Origin: Marinobacter sp. LQ44
GTDB lineage: Bacteria; Pseudomonadota; Gammaproteobacteria; Pseudomonadales; Oleiphilaceae
Reading direction: 5' to 3'
DNA length: 64,000 nt
Assembly (NCBI RefSeq): GCF_001447155.2
Contig: NZ_CP014754.1
Coordinates: 62,001-126,000 of the forward strand
Shown here: piece by piece, positions 8,282 to 17,802 of the stretch
Layout of the letters: the number at the start of each line of letters is the position of its first letter
Numbering within the stretch: position 1 is the stretch's first letter
Notes under the pieces: generated by a model
Database searches by the model: none
What the model was told of the DNA's origin: nothing
Seen by the model: the letters and a program-made list of their open reading frames with translations, nothing else
Made by a program: the position numbers and the translations under genes

Positions 8282-10246
8282 TTACTGCACACTGTACTGA
8301 ACCGGATCTGACGGTTCGCTACTCAGTCCGTTGGTGTCAATCACCCTTATAGTGAAGTACCAATCTCCCGAGGAGAGCCCTTCTATCCTTGCTTCAGTTG
8401 TGCCCGCTGGAACCTCCAGGATCTGGGGCATGTTTGTTGGCGCTTGGCCGTAGTTGATCACATACCCGGAGATTTCGCTGAGTGAGATACTGCTGCCGTC
8501 TACGCGTGTAAGGGGCGGGGTCCAGGATAGCGTGACACTGCCCGCGCTGGCGCCATTATCAGATGGTTCGCTGGTTACCGGCGCATCCGGTTCAGATACG
8601 GTCTCAAGTGTGTACGGGTGAAGTCCTGACTGGTAAGCCTGCAACACGGTAATACCGCTGTCATTAAAGACTTGATCGGCGACAGGTTGTAGCAGCGGTA
8701 AGCCGTATCGGAGCTTGTACAGGTCGTCTATGCCGTCGTTGAGTGAGCTGTCGCTGGTGGGGCTATCAAGAGAGAGGGTTTGCACCACGTTTTCCGGATT
8801 AAGGTTTTGCCCGGTCGCTGTATCGGATATCACCAGACTCGCAGAGGCGTCCCATCCTGATTCAAAGTATTCCATAGTTACCGCTACGGGAATCTCGGCC
8901 GGGAGGCTGGCAGTACTGGTATAGGTGGTGGCTGATTGGTTTTTCCACTGATTGATGACCAGGTTGCCATCAAGGAAAAGGCGAACACCGTCATCCGTTC
9001 TTGTGGCAAACGTGTATTCGCGCGTGCCTTCCGTGTGCGGTGGAGTAAACCAGCCCTGCCACCGAATACTGAAATTATTATTGGGCATATTGGCAGACGG
9101 GCTGCCACTTCCCCAGTTGAAATTAATGGAGTTGTCTCGCTGAGTGTAAACAAAGCTGTCAAAGTTTACGCCTGTGAAATACTGGCCAACGTATCCTGGC
9201 TGATAGGTTGCCTCAGGTGCAGGGAAATCTTCAGGGTCCAGTGGGTTTGTGCCAGCAAGGTATTCCTCGAGTACAGAGTATCCGTCTCCATCCAGGTCTC
9301 GCGAGGCATCGGTTGGGTCAGTGGGATCAAGGCCGTAAGCGTATTCGTAACTATCGGGAATGCCATCGCCGTCGGTATCTGCAAGGTTGGGATCTGTGCG
9401 CGCCCAGAATTCATCCAGTGCTGTAAGCAGGTCTCCGTCGGTGTCTGACATCGCATCCGCTGGGTCTGTAGGGTCCAGGCCATAATAGATTTCCCAGTTG
9501 TCGTAGAGGCCATCACCATCTTCATCCAACGGTGGATATTGGGCGTTATACGGCAAGCCTTTTTCGCCATCGAAGAAGCCAATTCGGTAACCGAGCTCAT
9601 AGGCATCTTCGGTGGTCAGTTCAGGTTGGGCACCTGGCTTTTTTTGCGCAAAGCTGTGCAGGTAAGGGCCGTCAATCACTTGTTGATTCAGCCCGGGCCC
9701 GGACCAGGCCACGGTAAAGTGGTCATCCCAGCCGCCTTCTTTGTGTCTCAGCTCGAAGTAGTATTTTTGCCCGGCCTCAAGGTAATGAATGCCCGAAGTT
9801 TGTGAGCTGTAGCGGGTGAAGTTATCGAGGGGGGTCGCCATGGTTGAGGCGATTCGAACGATATCTTCCGGAGACTGTGAAGGTGAGAGCCAGAGTTGAG
9901 TTTCGTCGTCACCTGCAATGTAGAAGGTGTATTCACCCGTTGTGGGGGGTTCTAAATAGCCACGAATCAAGGTGCCGTAATTGTTGGCCCGGTTGGCTGC
10001 GCGCCTTAACTGGTTGAGTTCTGTAATTTCGTCAGGTGAGTCCGGAAATTTTTCGGCATCTACCATGCTTTGAACATAGTTGCCCGATATGCCGTCAAAA
10101 TACCAGACATCCACCTTTCCCGGTTCGCTGACTTCCGGAATAGCAGCAGTAGGCGGTAGTTTTTCAATGTCCCGAAACTGCCAACTCTGGCAACCACCGA
10201 GGAAAACCACCACCACACCGAGGCCGAGAATCTTCTTGGCAGCCAT
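8282..10246 (-). CDS. Multidomain surface lipoprotein: two PA14, TSP type-3 repeats, FN3
   Basis: A 654-residue lipoprotein; the signal peptide ends in the lipobox FLGGC with Cys19 as the lipidated residue. In order: a PA14-like beta domain (about 45-200, with TTGEYTFYIAGDDETQLW), three or four Asp-rich calcium-binding thrombospondin type-3-like repeats (about 240-345, for example DTDGDGIPDSYEYAYGLDP), a second PA14-like domain (about 350-480, REYTFATRTDDGVRLF), and a C-terminal fibronectin type III domain (about 560-650). PA14 domains often bind carbohydrate, so adhesion to or organisation of the exopolysaccharide is a reasonable guess. A good AAGGAAGG ribosome site precedes ATG 10246. It follows prsT on the same strand. 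Confidence 0.8.
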   Translation of the reverse strand: MAAKKILGLGVVVVFLGGCQSWQFRDIEKLPPTAAIPEVSEPGKVDVWYFDGISGNYVQSMVDAEKFPDSPDEITELNQLRRAANRANNYGTLIRGYLEPPTTGEYTFYIAGDDETQLWLSPSQSPEDIVRIASTMATPLDNFTRYSSQTSGIHYLEAGQKYYFELRHKEGGWDDHFTVAWSGPGLNQQVIDGPYLHSFAQKKPGAQPELTTEDAYELGYRIGFFDGEKGLPYNAQYPPLDEDGDGLYDNWEIYYGLDPTDPADAMSDTDGDLLTALDEFWARTDPNLADTDGDGIPDSYEYAYGLDPTDPTDASRDLDGDGYSVLEEYLAGTNPLDPEDFPAPEATYQPGYVGQYFTGVNFDSFVYTQRDNSINFNWGSGSPSANMPNNNFSIRWQGWFTPPHTEGTREYTFATRTDDGVRLFLDGNLVINQWKNQSATTYTSTASLPAEIPVAVTMEYFESGWDASASLVISDTATGQNLNPENVVQTLSLDSPTSDSSLNDGIDDLYKLRYGLPLLQPVADQVFNDSGITVLQAYQSGLHPYTLETVSEPDAPVTSEPSDNGASAGSVTLSWTPPLTRVDGSSISLSEISGYVINYGQAPTNMPQILEVPAGTTEARIEGLSSGDWYFTIRVIDTNGLSSEPSDPVQYSVQ

Positions 10247-10366
10247 AGCTCACCTTCCTTGCGCAACGATACATTGTGTAAAGTATTGTTGCAGTGTGTT
10301 AGGGCTGCCACCGAGTCTTAGGAACGTTTCGCTATCTGCCTACCGCGCTTATAGCGTTAACCTCTG

Positions 10367-13063
10367 TCAGGCCTCGTTATCCAGCTTGGTCAGAATTCGC
10401 CTGGCGTCGTCATCCCTGCCGGCTGCCCTGTAGGCCTCCACCAGATGCATGGCAATTTCGCGGGAGCCTGGGTCCAGCTCGTGCGCCTTCTCAAGCACGA
10501 CAAGGCTTTGTTGGTGCTCACCGGATTCAAACAGTATCCAGCCATAGGTATCCGCCACCGCTGCGCTGTCGGGGACCAGTTCGTAGGCTTTCCTGGCAGT
10601 GTCCAAGGCCCGATTATCACCCGTTTCGTAATACAACCATGCCAGGTTGTTAAGGGCTACCGCATTGGTCGGGCTGAGCGATACCAGCTGTTCGTAACTC
10701 GCCTTGGCTTTGTCTTGTTGGTCCGTCTGCTGATGTGCCATGGCCAGGCTGAGCATGATTCTGGTGTTGTTCGGGAACTGCTCCCTGGCCTGTTCAAGAG
10801 ATTCCAGTGCCGCGGTGGGTTGGCCTGCACTACTGAGTGCTCTGGCTCGGGCAACTTGCAGCTCTGGGGTGTTTCGTTTGGTGAGTGCGAGCTGATAGAG
10901 CTCAGCGGCTTGTTGGTGTTCACCTTGGCTCTCGTAATAGCTGGCTTCCAGCTGATATGGGGCTGGGGATTCGGGGTTGTGTTGTTTTGCGTCCCTCAGA
11001 GCGTCCCTGGCGGCAGCGGTATTGCCATTACGGAATTCGATAGAGGCCACTTTCAGGGCCATGTCTTCGTTATCCGGGAACAAGGTGCGGCCCCGATTGA
11101 GTATCTGTAGCGCCCGTTCGGTTTGTCCACGCTGTACCATTTGCGTTGCGATACCGTCGTACACTGTGGCGACCAGTGGCTCGGTGGGAGCTGGCGCATC
11201 CGCTTGCTGCCGCTCCATCAGCTGGGCAGTGAGTTCGTCGGCTTCGGAGGTGTTGTTCTCAATGAGTGCTGTCTCAAGAAGAATCAGGCGCGGCCCTGCC
11301 GCTTCCGGGTTGTCCTCGCGTATGCTTCGCATCAACTCGGTTAGGTCGTCTCTGGGCAGGAGGTTGGCAATTGCTTGCAGTGCTCCGCGGTTGTCGGGCG
11401 CCAGCCTTACGGCCTGAGTATAGAGTTCTCGGGCGGTGTCATTATCATCGCGTAACCGGGCCAGGTTACCGAGCCCTACCAGAGGCGTCGGGTTGTCGGG
11501 TGCCGCTTTGTGTGCCATCTCAAAAAATTTCCGGGCGTTGTCCATGTTGCCGGTGTTGCCGGCCAGGTTGCCTTTTGCAATTAAAGCGGCCACGTTTGCC
11601 GGCTCTTTTCGCAGTAGGTCGTCCAAGGCCTTATGTGCGGCGTCGGGATTGCCTGAGGCCATCTGCGCCTGGCTCACGAGTATCGTGGCCTGGGTCGATT
11701 CAGGAGCCTCTGCTGGAATCTGGCGAGCCTGGCTGATGGCGGCCTCATAGTCCTCGCGTTGGGCAAGGTAGGTGGCGTAGCGCAGCCGAAGATTGTGGTT
11801 ATCCGGTTGCAGTTCGAGGGCCCTGTTGATGAGTTGGCGGCCACTCTGGTCGTCACCGCTGGCGAGAGAAGCGATGCCAACCAGAGCCAGAGTTTGTGGG
11901 TCGCTGTCGCGATCCTTGAGGTCGTCAAGCAGTGTTTTGGCGCCCTGGGGGTCTCGCATGGAGATTCTGGTTGCGGCCAGAAGCTTGCGAACACCGTCGG
12001 TGTCGTTCATCTCCGCGAGGGGTTCCAGCAGGCTGGCTGCTTCTTCAGTGCGGCCCTGCCGGAAACGGATAACGCCCAGCATCAGCGCACTTTGCTGGTG
12101 CCCGGGCGCCTGGTTCAGCACTTCCTGTAAAAAGCGAGCAGCGGTATCGAGATCTCCATCGTTATAGGCGGCGGCTGCAGCTTCAAGGTTGCTCTTGATG
12201 GTTCCGGGCCCGGACTTGGCAAGGATTTCTTCATAAACAAAGGCTTCTGCTGATTTGCCTTGCTGGCGAAGAACCGTTACCAGAGCTGAGATGGTCTGGT
12301 ACTTTCGGTAAGTCATCACGTCGTACTGGCCAATCGTTTCCAGTGCGCGGATATAGTTTTGCTCTGCCTCGGCCCATTGTTCCTGTGAGTGGGCGAGTTG
12401 TGCTTTCCATAGCCAGATGTCTTCATGGTCAGAATCGATGGTTTCTGCCTGGCTGAGCAGTTCGCGGGCTTTGGCAATGTCGCCCCGGGCGGCGGCGATT
12501 CTGGATAATCCGACCGCGGCGGTGACATTCTGATCGTTGCGTTGAAGGGCGTCAGTATAGGCTGTCTCGGCCCGATCAAAATTGCCGGCCGATAACCAGG
12601 CCTGGCCCCTCAGGTTATCCGCCTTGAGTTCCTGGTCCCGAGAGGGTGAGCTAATCTGATCCAGCGCCTGGACAGCTTCTGCGGTTTTTCCCTGCAATAT
12701 CCTGGATTCCGCGCGGATTAACGCGGCCTGGTTCATCTGGGACTGGGTAAGGGCGTCTTCGGACCGGTTCTCCAGGAATTGGTCAAGCTGGCGCTCGGCG
12801 TTAACAGCATCTCCTGCGGTCAGCAGGTTGTTGATGATGACGAAGTAGGGGTCAAAGCGCTCAGGTTGCATCTGGATGGCGCTGCGAGCCTCAATAGTGC
12901 TCGCTCTTAACTCTCCCTGGCGTTGGAAGAACCGCGCCTGGTCAAGGTGGCTGATATACTGAATGTCGTCCTGTGACATGTCCGGCTCGCTGTTGCAGCC
13001 AGTCAGGCTTAACGCGATGGCAGCTGAAAGCAGCGACACTCTTACAACGTTACTGATTTTCAT
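10367..13063 (-). CDS. prsT: PEP-CTERM system TPR-repeat lipoprotein PrsT
   Basis: An 898-residue lipoprotein (lipobox LSLTGC, Cys23) made almost entirely of tetratricopeptide repeats, for example ALNNLAWLYYETGD near the C-terminus. Length, lipoprotein signal, repeat content and position beside prsR/prsK match PrsT of exosortase A loci. By analogy with other TPR lipoproteins it probably scaffolds export or assembly of exopolysaccharide and sorted proteins at the outer membrane; its precise role is not established. The ATG has a GGAAGG ribosome site 8 bases upstream. Only 51 bases separate it from prsR, so the two are probably cotranscribed. Confidence 0.92.
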   Translation of the reverse strand: MKISNVVRVSLLSAAIALSLTGCNSEPDMSQDDIQYISHLDQARFFQRQGELRASTIEARSAIQMQPERFDPYFVIINNLLTAGDAVNAERQLDQFLENRSEDALTQSQMNQAALIRAESRILQGKTAEAVQALDQISSPSRDQELKADNLRGQAWLSAGNFDRAETAYTDALQRNDQNVTAAVGLSRIAAARGDIAKARELLSQAETIDSDHEDIWLWKAQLAHSQEQWAEAEQNYIRALETIGQYDVMTYRKYQTISALVTVLRQQGKSAEAFVYEEILAKSGPGTIKSNLEAAAAAYNDGDLDTAARFLQEVLNQAPGHQQSALMLGVIRFRQGRTEEAASLLEPLAEMNDTDGVRKLLAATRISMRDPQGAKTLLDDLKDRDSDPQTLALVGIASLASGDDQSGRQLINRALELQPDNHNLRLRYATYLAQREDYEAAISQARQIPAEAPESTQATILVSQAQMASGNPDAAHKALDDLLRKEPANVAALIAKGNLAGNTGNMDNARKFFEMAHKAAPDNPTPLVGLGNLARLRDDNDTARELYTQAVRLAPDNRGALQAIANLLPRDDLTELMRSIREDNPEAAGPRLILLETALIENNTSEADELTAQLMERQQADAPAPTEPLVATVYDGIATQMVQRGQTERALQILNRGRTLFPDNEDMALKVASIEFRNGNTAAARDALRDAKQHNPESPAPYQLEASYYESQGEHQQAAELYQLALTKRNTPELQVARARALSSAGQPTAALESLEQAREQFPNNTRIMLSLAMAHQQTDQQDKAKASYEQLVSLSPTNAVALNNLAWLYYETGDNRALDTARKAYELVPDSAAVADTYGWILFESGEHQQSLVVLEKAHELDPGSREIAMHLVEAYRAAGRDDDARRILTKLDNEA

Positions 13064-13114
13064 GCCCTGTTCCTTCCTTTTATCGGGGTCTTGTTCTGAA
13101 TCCGTTGGGGTTGG

Positions 13115-14485
13115 TCACACACCGCTTGTCGCGGTGGAGGTCTCAATCCGGTATTTGTCTGTGAGGTTATAGAGCGTTGGGCGGGTGACCCCCAGCAGTC
13201 TCGAAGCCTGCGCCATATTAAAGTTGCTGGTGGTCAACGCCTGTATGATCGCTTTACGTTCCGCCGCTTCACGAACCTGGCGAAGGTTTAGCTGGTAGTC
13301 AGCTTCACAGCCGTCGGCGGGGAGCACCAGGTCGTCTGCGGTAATCCGTTTGCCGTCAGCCATAATGATGGCCCGTTTCACTTTGTTGATCATCTCCCGC
13401 ACGTTCCCTGGCCAGCCATAGGCATTAATGGCCTGTACAGCGTCTTCGGAGAAACACAGGTTGGGTCGGTCGAGCTGCTTGCCAAGGGTTTTCAGCAACG
13501 ACTGGGCTATTACCAGAGCATCGCCTTCACGCTCCCGCAGGGCTGGCACATCCAGGGTGATTTCACTGATCCGGTAGTAAAGGTCTTCCCGGAACTCACC
13601 CTGGCTGATCAGGTGCTGAACATTTCTATGGGTCGCGCAGACCACCCGGACGTCTACCGGTATGGGTTTGACTGAACCCACTCTGTCTACCACTCGTTCC
13701 TGCAGGAACCGCAACAGTTTTGCTTGCAGGGCCATGGGCATGTCGCCGATCTCATCGAGGAACAGGGTTCCCCCATTGGCGCTTTCAATTTTGCCTTTCT
13801 TCGACTGCGTCGCGCCGGTAAACGAGCCCTTTTCAAACCCGAACAGCTCACTTTCCAGAAGGTTCTCCGGGATGGCGGCACAGTTGATGGCGGCAAAAGG
13901 TTTGTCAGCCCGGTGGCTGAGGTCGTGCAGTGCCTTGGCCAGCAGTTCCTTGCCAGTGCCGGTTTCTCCGGTAATCAGAGTAGTAACGTCTGCAGGGGCG
14001 ACTTTTTCAACCGTACGGCAGATGGCTAGCATTTCAGGGCTGGCGGCAACAATGCCTTTGATACTGGTGCCGTTGCCCTGGCCGGCCAGTTCACGATTCT
14101 CTCTCTCGAGCCCTGCGAGTCGGAAGGCGCGGTTGACCACGAAGGTAAGGATGTCGGCGTCCAGCGGCTTCTGGTAGAAATCGGAGGCGCCCATGCCAAT
14201 GGCTTTGACCGCGTTTTCTTTGTCTTCCCGGCCGGTCACGACAATCACTTTGGTCATGGGTGCCAGGCGTAAAATGTCTTCCAGCAGGGCAAAGCCTTCA
14301 GAGGCTCCGCCTGGGTCCGGTGGCAAGCCCAGGTCCAGAGTGACTACTTGGGGTTCAAGGCGTCGGAGGGCCGTGAGCGCGGCCTCACGATCTGAGGCAA
14401 CAGATACGTCAATGTCGTCGCTGAAACACCAGCGCATCTGGCTCTGCAGGCCGGGGTCGTCTTCTACAATCAGTAGCTGCTTCAC
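13115..14485 (-). CDS. prsR: PEP-CTERM system sigma54-dependent response regulator PrsR
   Basis: An NtrC-type enhancer-binding protein. An N-terminal receiver domain has the acidic VEDD pair and a phospho-acceptor Asp near residue 51 (VVTLDLGLP). A central AAA+ domain has Walker A GETGTGKE, the sigma54-contact loop GSFTGA and Walker B FLDEIGDMP. A C-terminal Fis-type helix-turn-helix (MAQASRLLGVTRPTLYNL) binds DNA. The start at GTG 14485 is preferred because an AAAGGA site lies about 12 bases upstream, whereas an in-frame TTG at 14497 has no room for one. It is the likely activator of the -24/-12 promoter in front of the PEP-CTERM gene. Confidence 0.93.
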   Translation of the reverse strand: MKQLLIVEDDPGLQSQMRWCFSDDIDVSVASDREAALTALRRLEPQVVTLDLGLPPDPGGASEGFALLEDILRLAPMTKVIVVTGREDKENAVKAIGMGASDFYQKPLDADILTFVVNRAFRLAGLERENRELAGQGNGTSIKGIVAASPEMLAICRTVEKVAPADVTTLITGETGTGKELLAKALHDLSHRADKPFAAINCAAIPENLLESELFGFEKGSFTGATQSKKGKIESANGGTLFLDEIGDMPMALQAKLLRFLQERVVDRVGSVKPIPVDVRVVCATHRNVQHLISQGEFREDLYYRISEITLDVPALREREGDALVIAQSLLKTLGKQLDRPNLCFSEDAVQAINAYGWPGNVREMINKVKRAIIMADGKRITADDLVLPADGCEADYQLNLRQVREAAERKAIIQALTTSNFNMAQASRLLGVTRPTLYNLTDKYRIETSTATSGV

Positions 14486-14620
14486 AACAACACTCAATCC
14501 TTTGGTCTGTGTACGGCGCGGCTGCCACCATTGGCTGAACCGGCATTTCCATGGTTATGATTCTTAACTGAACATTGACACTTTGCAATGCTGATTCAGA
14601 AAAATACCTTCGGGTGACGA

Positions 14621-16756
14621 TTAGTTGACGGTTTTCTGTGGGTGTACGGTTTCCTGAATTGGCACACTCGGGGCCGCAGCCCGTATTTCGGCTTCGGACG
14701 TGAGCAGAGGAACCCTGACGGAGAAGCAAGACCCAACGCCTGGCTCACTGGTGACATCAATATTGCCGCCTAATTCCTGAATGTATTCTCTGGCCTGGTA
14801 GGCGCCAATTCCCATGCCGGTCAGGCCCTTTGTGCTCTCGAATGGTTTGAACAGCTGGCTGCGGATGAAGTCGTCGGTCATGCCGGTGCCAGTGTCCTGA
14901 ATGAAGATCACAACATTGCCTTTGGCGGTTTTAAGGTTGATGGATATGTCGCCGTTTGCCGGGGTTGCATCCTGAGCATTCTGCAACAGGTGGCCGAGCA
15001 CGCTCCGCAGCTGTTCTTTATCTGCAGACACAAAGATGTTGTCTGGGCTGCCTTGCAGGGCAGGTGCCGGCGCCCGGTGGCTGTGATGGGCGATCAGCTC
15101 CTGGACCAGTTCGGTCAGGTTTATCGGGCTCCGGTTTTCTTCCGCCGGGTTGGAAGGTTTACGAATGTGGTCCACGAGGTTGGCCATTTTGCGTACTGCG
15201 TGGTCTGTGGTGGCGATCATGTCGTCGATAAACGCCGGGTTGTTCCGATGCTTGGGGGCGTTTTTAACCAGCAGCGACAGCTGTGCAATCAGGGTTTTCA
15301 AGTCGTGCACCATAAATGCTGAGGCTTTACTCACAGCCTCGAACTGCATGGCCCGCGAGAGGCGGTTCTGGGCATCCATCTGGGCGAGCAGGTTACAGGT
15401 CTGTCGGGCTACCACTTTGATCAGGTCGAAGTTTTCCCAGTTCAACTCAACTTTCGAATAGGGGCGCCCCACCATGGCAACGCCGTAAAGCTCGTTGCCA
15501 AGGTACAGGGGAATAATCAGCCAGGCGTCTGGGGTGTTGGTGATGGGGTCAGGAATCTCGAGCAGGTTGTAGCTTATCGGGTCGGACCGGTATTCGTTCA
15601 GATCAATAATCCACTCCCGATCCGTGAAAAAACGGACCAGTTCCGAATCACTATCGATAATGGTGTATTTGGGCGTGGCGAGGTTCACGCTCGCATTCAG
15701 CAGGTAGTCGCCCTGGTCGCTGCGAAGCCAGATGGCGCCAGCGTTGCTCTCCACCAGGCCTGCGAGAATTCGGATTACGCGCTCGGGCAGGGGAGGATCA
15801 TTGCTCAGGTCGGCCAGTTCACGGGTCATTCTCAGCCATTCGTTCCGGTAATCGTACTTGTAGTCGAAAAAGTTCTGGCTGATGAACACCATCAGCTTGG
15901 CCCGGATTCGCCTCGACAATAACAGGGTGACCAGAAATGCCAGGGAAACGCTGATGAACAGCACCTGCATGGCTTCGCCCCACGCTCCCCCCAGGGCGCG
16001 AACGTAGTAACCACCTACGGCAAGGAACAACAGGTACCCGCCGGCGAACAGGAAGGTGCCCACATGGAATACCGCGGAGCGCGAAAGCTGGAAATCCACC
16101 GGTTGTTTGCGGGTATTGATAATGTTGACGGCAAACAGCGGCATTAATGCAGCGTTGACGAAGCCCCTGGCATTCCAGAACGAATCGGCGACTTTGCCGA
16201 ACAGCAGGGCATCGGCGTACATGAAGAAGTCAAAGGTGAAGATGGTGGCAACACCAATGCAGAGGTATTTCATGGAGGACCGGCCAAAGCCGGGGGCGTT
16301 GCGCCAGATCTGTTCCACCAGTGACAGCCCGAGCAGGGCCAGAGCGATTTGCCCGATGACTTTGGTTTTGCCATCCAGCAGGGCGACGCCAAGGATAAAT
16401 TCAAGGCTGCCAAGGGTCAGCAGGGTTGCGATCAGAATGAAGAGGGAGGCGCCAAGCACTTTTTTGAGCTGGCTGGCGAGCTTGCCCTGGCGAAAAGCAT
16501 CCCGCAGCATGGCGAACAGTAGCAGGATCCAGGCCGTATCTCTGAGCAGTTCAAGCAGGTAACGTACGAAAAAGCCGGGGTGCCCCCAAAGGCTCTGGGA
16601 GACCAGGGTGCTTGCCCACAAGGTGGTGACCAACGCCGCAAGAAACAGGGCGCGGTCAAGATCCCGCCGGAGATAACGTGTAGCGATCAATACGGACAGC
16701 ACCGCGAACAATGCCGCCGCCGCACCGTAGCTGATCACGCTGATGTCCCTGAGCAT
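14621..16756 (-). CDS. prsK: PEP-CTERM system sensor histidine kinase PrsK
   Basis: A 711-residue membrane histidine kinase. Residues 1-300 contain about eight to ten hydrophobic helices, followed by a GAF-like sensor (about 330-470), a dimerisation/phosphoacceptor helix with MVHDLKTLIAQL (His in HD) and an HATPase domain with the N box (LGHLLQNAQDAT) and G boxes (DTGTGM, GMGIGAY). This architecture matches PrsK, partner of PrsR. The signal it senses is unknown. A 122-base gap separates it from prsR. AAGGAAAG provides a ribosome site before ATG 16756. Confidence 0.93.
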   Translation of the reverse strand: MLRDISVISYGAAAALFAVLSVLIATRYLRRDLDRALFLAALVTTLWASTLVSQSLWGHPGFFVRYLLELLRDTAWILLLFAMLRDAFRQGKLASQLKKVLGASLFILIATLLTLGSLEFILGVALLDGKTKVIGQIALALLGLSLVEQIWRNAPGFGRSSMKYLCIGVATIFTFDFFMYADALLFGKVADSFWNARGFVNAALMPLFAVNIINTRKQPVDFQLSRSAVFHVGTFLFAGGYLLFLAVGGYYVRALGGAWGEAMQVLFISVSLAFLVTLLLSRRIRAKLMVFISQNFFDYKYDYRNEWLRMTRELADLSNDPPLPERVIRILAGLVESNAGAIWLRSDQGDYLLNASVNLATPKYTIIDSDSELVRFFTDREWIIDLNEYRSDPISYNLLEIPDPITNTPDAWLIIPLYLGNELYGVAMVGRPYSKVELNWENFDLIKVVARQTCNLLAQMDAQNRLSRAMQFEAVSKASAFMVHDLKTLIAQLSLLVKNAPKHRNNPAFIDDMIATTDHAVRKMANLVDHIRKPSNPAEENRSPINLTELVQELIAHHSHRAPAPALQGSPDNIFVSADKEQLRSVLGHLLQNAQDATPANGDISINLKTAKGNVVIFIQDTGTGMTDDFIRSQLFKPFESTKGLTGMGIGAYQAREYIQELGGNIDVTSEPGVGSCFSVRVPLLTSEAEIRAAAPSVPIQETVHPQKTVN

Positions 16757-16778
16757 TCGGTCTTTCCTTGAACCTGGG

Positions 16779-16797
16779 TTCTGTACTTATTCTGTAC
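16779..16797. repeat. Direct repeat TTCTGTAC x2 upstream of prsK
   Basis: Two exact copies of TTCTGTAC (16779-16786 and 16790-16797), 11 bases apart or one helical turn, 23 to 41 bases upstream of the prsK start codon. The arrangement suits a transcription factor bound on one face of the helix, but no protein can be assigned. Confidence 0.35.
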
Positions 16798-16854
16798 AGG
16801 GTAGCTCTGAATTCCCGGTTCCGTCTATGGGTATCGGTGTTTTCCCGGCCTGGT

Positions 16855-17802
16855 TCACACTGGCCGTTTGTTGTCCCGATAGTAACGGAAAATATCCTTC
16901 AACTGACGCCTGGGGGTAAACCCGAATTCCCTGGCAAAGGCTCGGCCATCAATCACCACCGGGTACTTGAAGAACGCCATCAGGTAACTCGGGAAGCTCC
17001 TGAGGTTCAGAATTCTTGAAATTGCCTTGGGAACGACGGGTGGAATGGATGGCAGCGGAATGCGCTGGCATCCGCAAAGTTTCAGGGCCTGTTGATAGGC
17101 TACCCAATCCTGGGGGGCGACGTTGAACACGCCTTTTACGGGTTTGTTCCAGGCCAGTACGATGGCATCTGCCATGTCGTCTATGTGGATGAATTGCATC
17201 ATCGGCGAGAAGCCGGCCAGCACCGGAGCCCGGGAGCTGCCGAGCAGTGAGCTCATGGAATTTCGCACACCGGGGCCCACGATGTTGCATGGCCGAAGAA
17301 TGGTGATGTTCAGCTCCGGATAGCGCCAGAGGTAAATGTTGGCCAGGTTCTCCAGTTCCACGGAATCCACAAGATCCGCGCTCAGGCCCGCGCTTTTGAG
17401 GGGGGCGGATTCGTCAATCAGGGCCGGGTTGTAGGCGACGGCGCCGTATACGTGGTAAGTGGAGAGAACAATCACCCGGCGAATACCGTACTTCTGGGAA
17501 AGATCCAGCAACTTCTGCGTGCCCAGCACGTTGGCGTTATAGCGGCGCATGCGGGTGAGCTGGCTGGACAGTATCCGGCCCAGGTGGATCACGCCGTCAA
17601 ACTTATATCGCCTGAACAGGTCCTCGAAAACCCGCTTGTTGAAGTCGATGCAATAGCTGGGGATGTCATCTCCGAGGTACACCTGCTCACGGAAATCGGC
17701 GGCGACCAGGTCGCAGGTTTCCTTGAGGCGGCTGATGACCTGTTGAGCCAGGGCGCCGGCGGCACCAGTCACGAGGATGTGGGGTCTGCGTTTGGTGGTC
17801 AT
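16855..17802 (-). CDS. Atypical extended SDR / NAD-dependent epimerase-like protein
   Basis: A 315-residue Rossmann protein of the extended short-chain dehydrogenase family: N-terminal ILVTGAAGALAQQV nucleotide-binding loop, DGVIHLG, the STYHVYG strand and NILRPCNIVGPG. Two features are odd. The glycine-rich loop has Ala where the third Gly of TGxxGxxG is usual, and the catalytic YxxxK is absent: the expected place holds LVDSVELEN. It may therefore be a non-catalytic NAD(P)-binding regulator or use different chemistry. Its start overlaps the upstream acyltransferase stop by one base (TGATG), so the two are cotranslated and may act on the same lipid or sugar-lipid. Confidence 0.75.
   Translation of the reverse strand: MTTKRRPHILVTGAAGALAQQVISRLKETCDLVAADFREQVYLGDDIPSYCIDFNKRVFEDLFRRYKFDGVIHLGRILSSQLTRMRRYNANVLGTQKLLDLSQKYGIRRVIVLSTYHVYGAVAYNPALIDESAPLKSAGLSADLVDSVELENLANIYLWRYPELNITILRPCNIVGPGVRNSMSSLLGSSRAPVLAGFSPMMQFIHIDDMADAIVLAWNKPVKGVFNVAPQDWVAYQQALKLCGCQRIPLPSIPPVVPKAISRILNLRSFPSYLMAFFKYPVVIDGRAFAREFGFTPRRQLKDIFRYYRDNKRPV

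Noticed and set aside
16780..16799. LexA-like box upstream of prsK
   Set aside because: The CTG and CAG halves are 13 rather than 10 bases apart; it is better described as a direct repeat.
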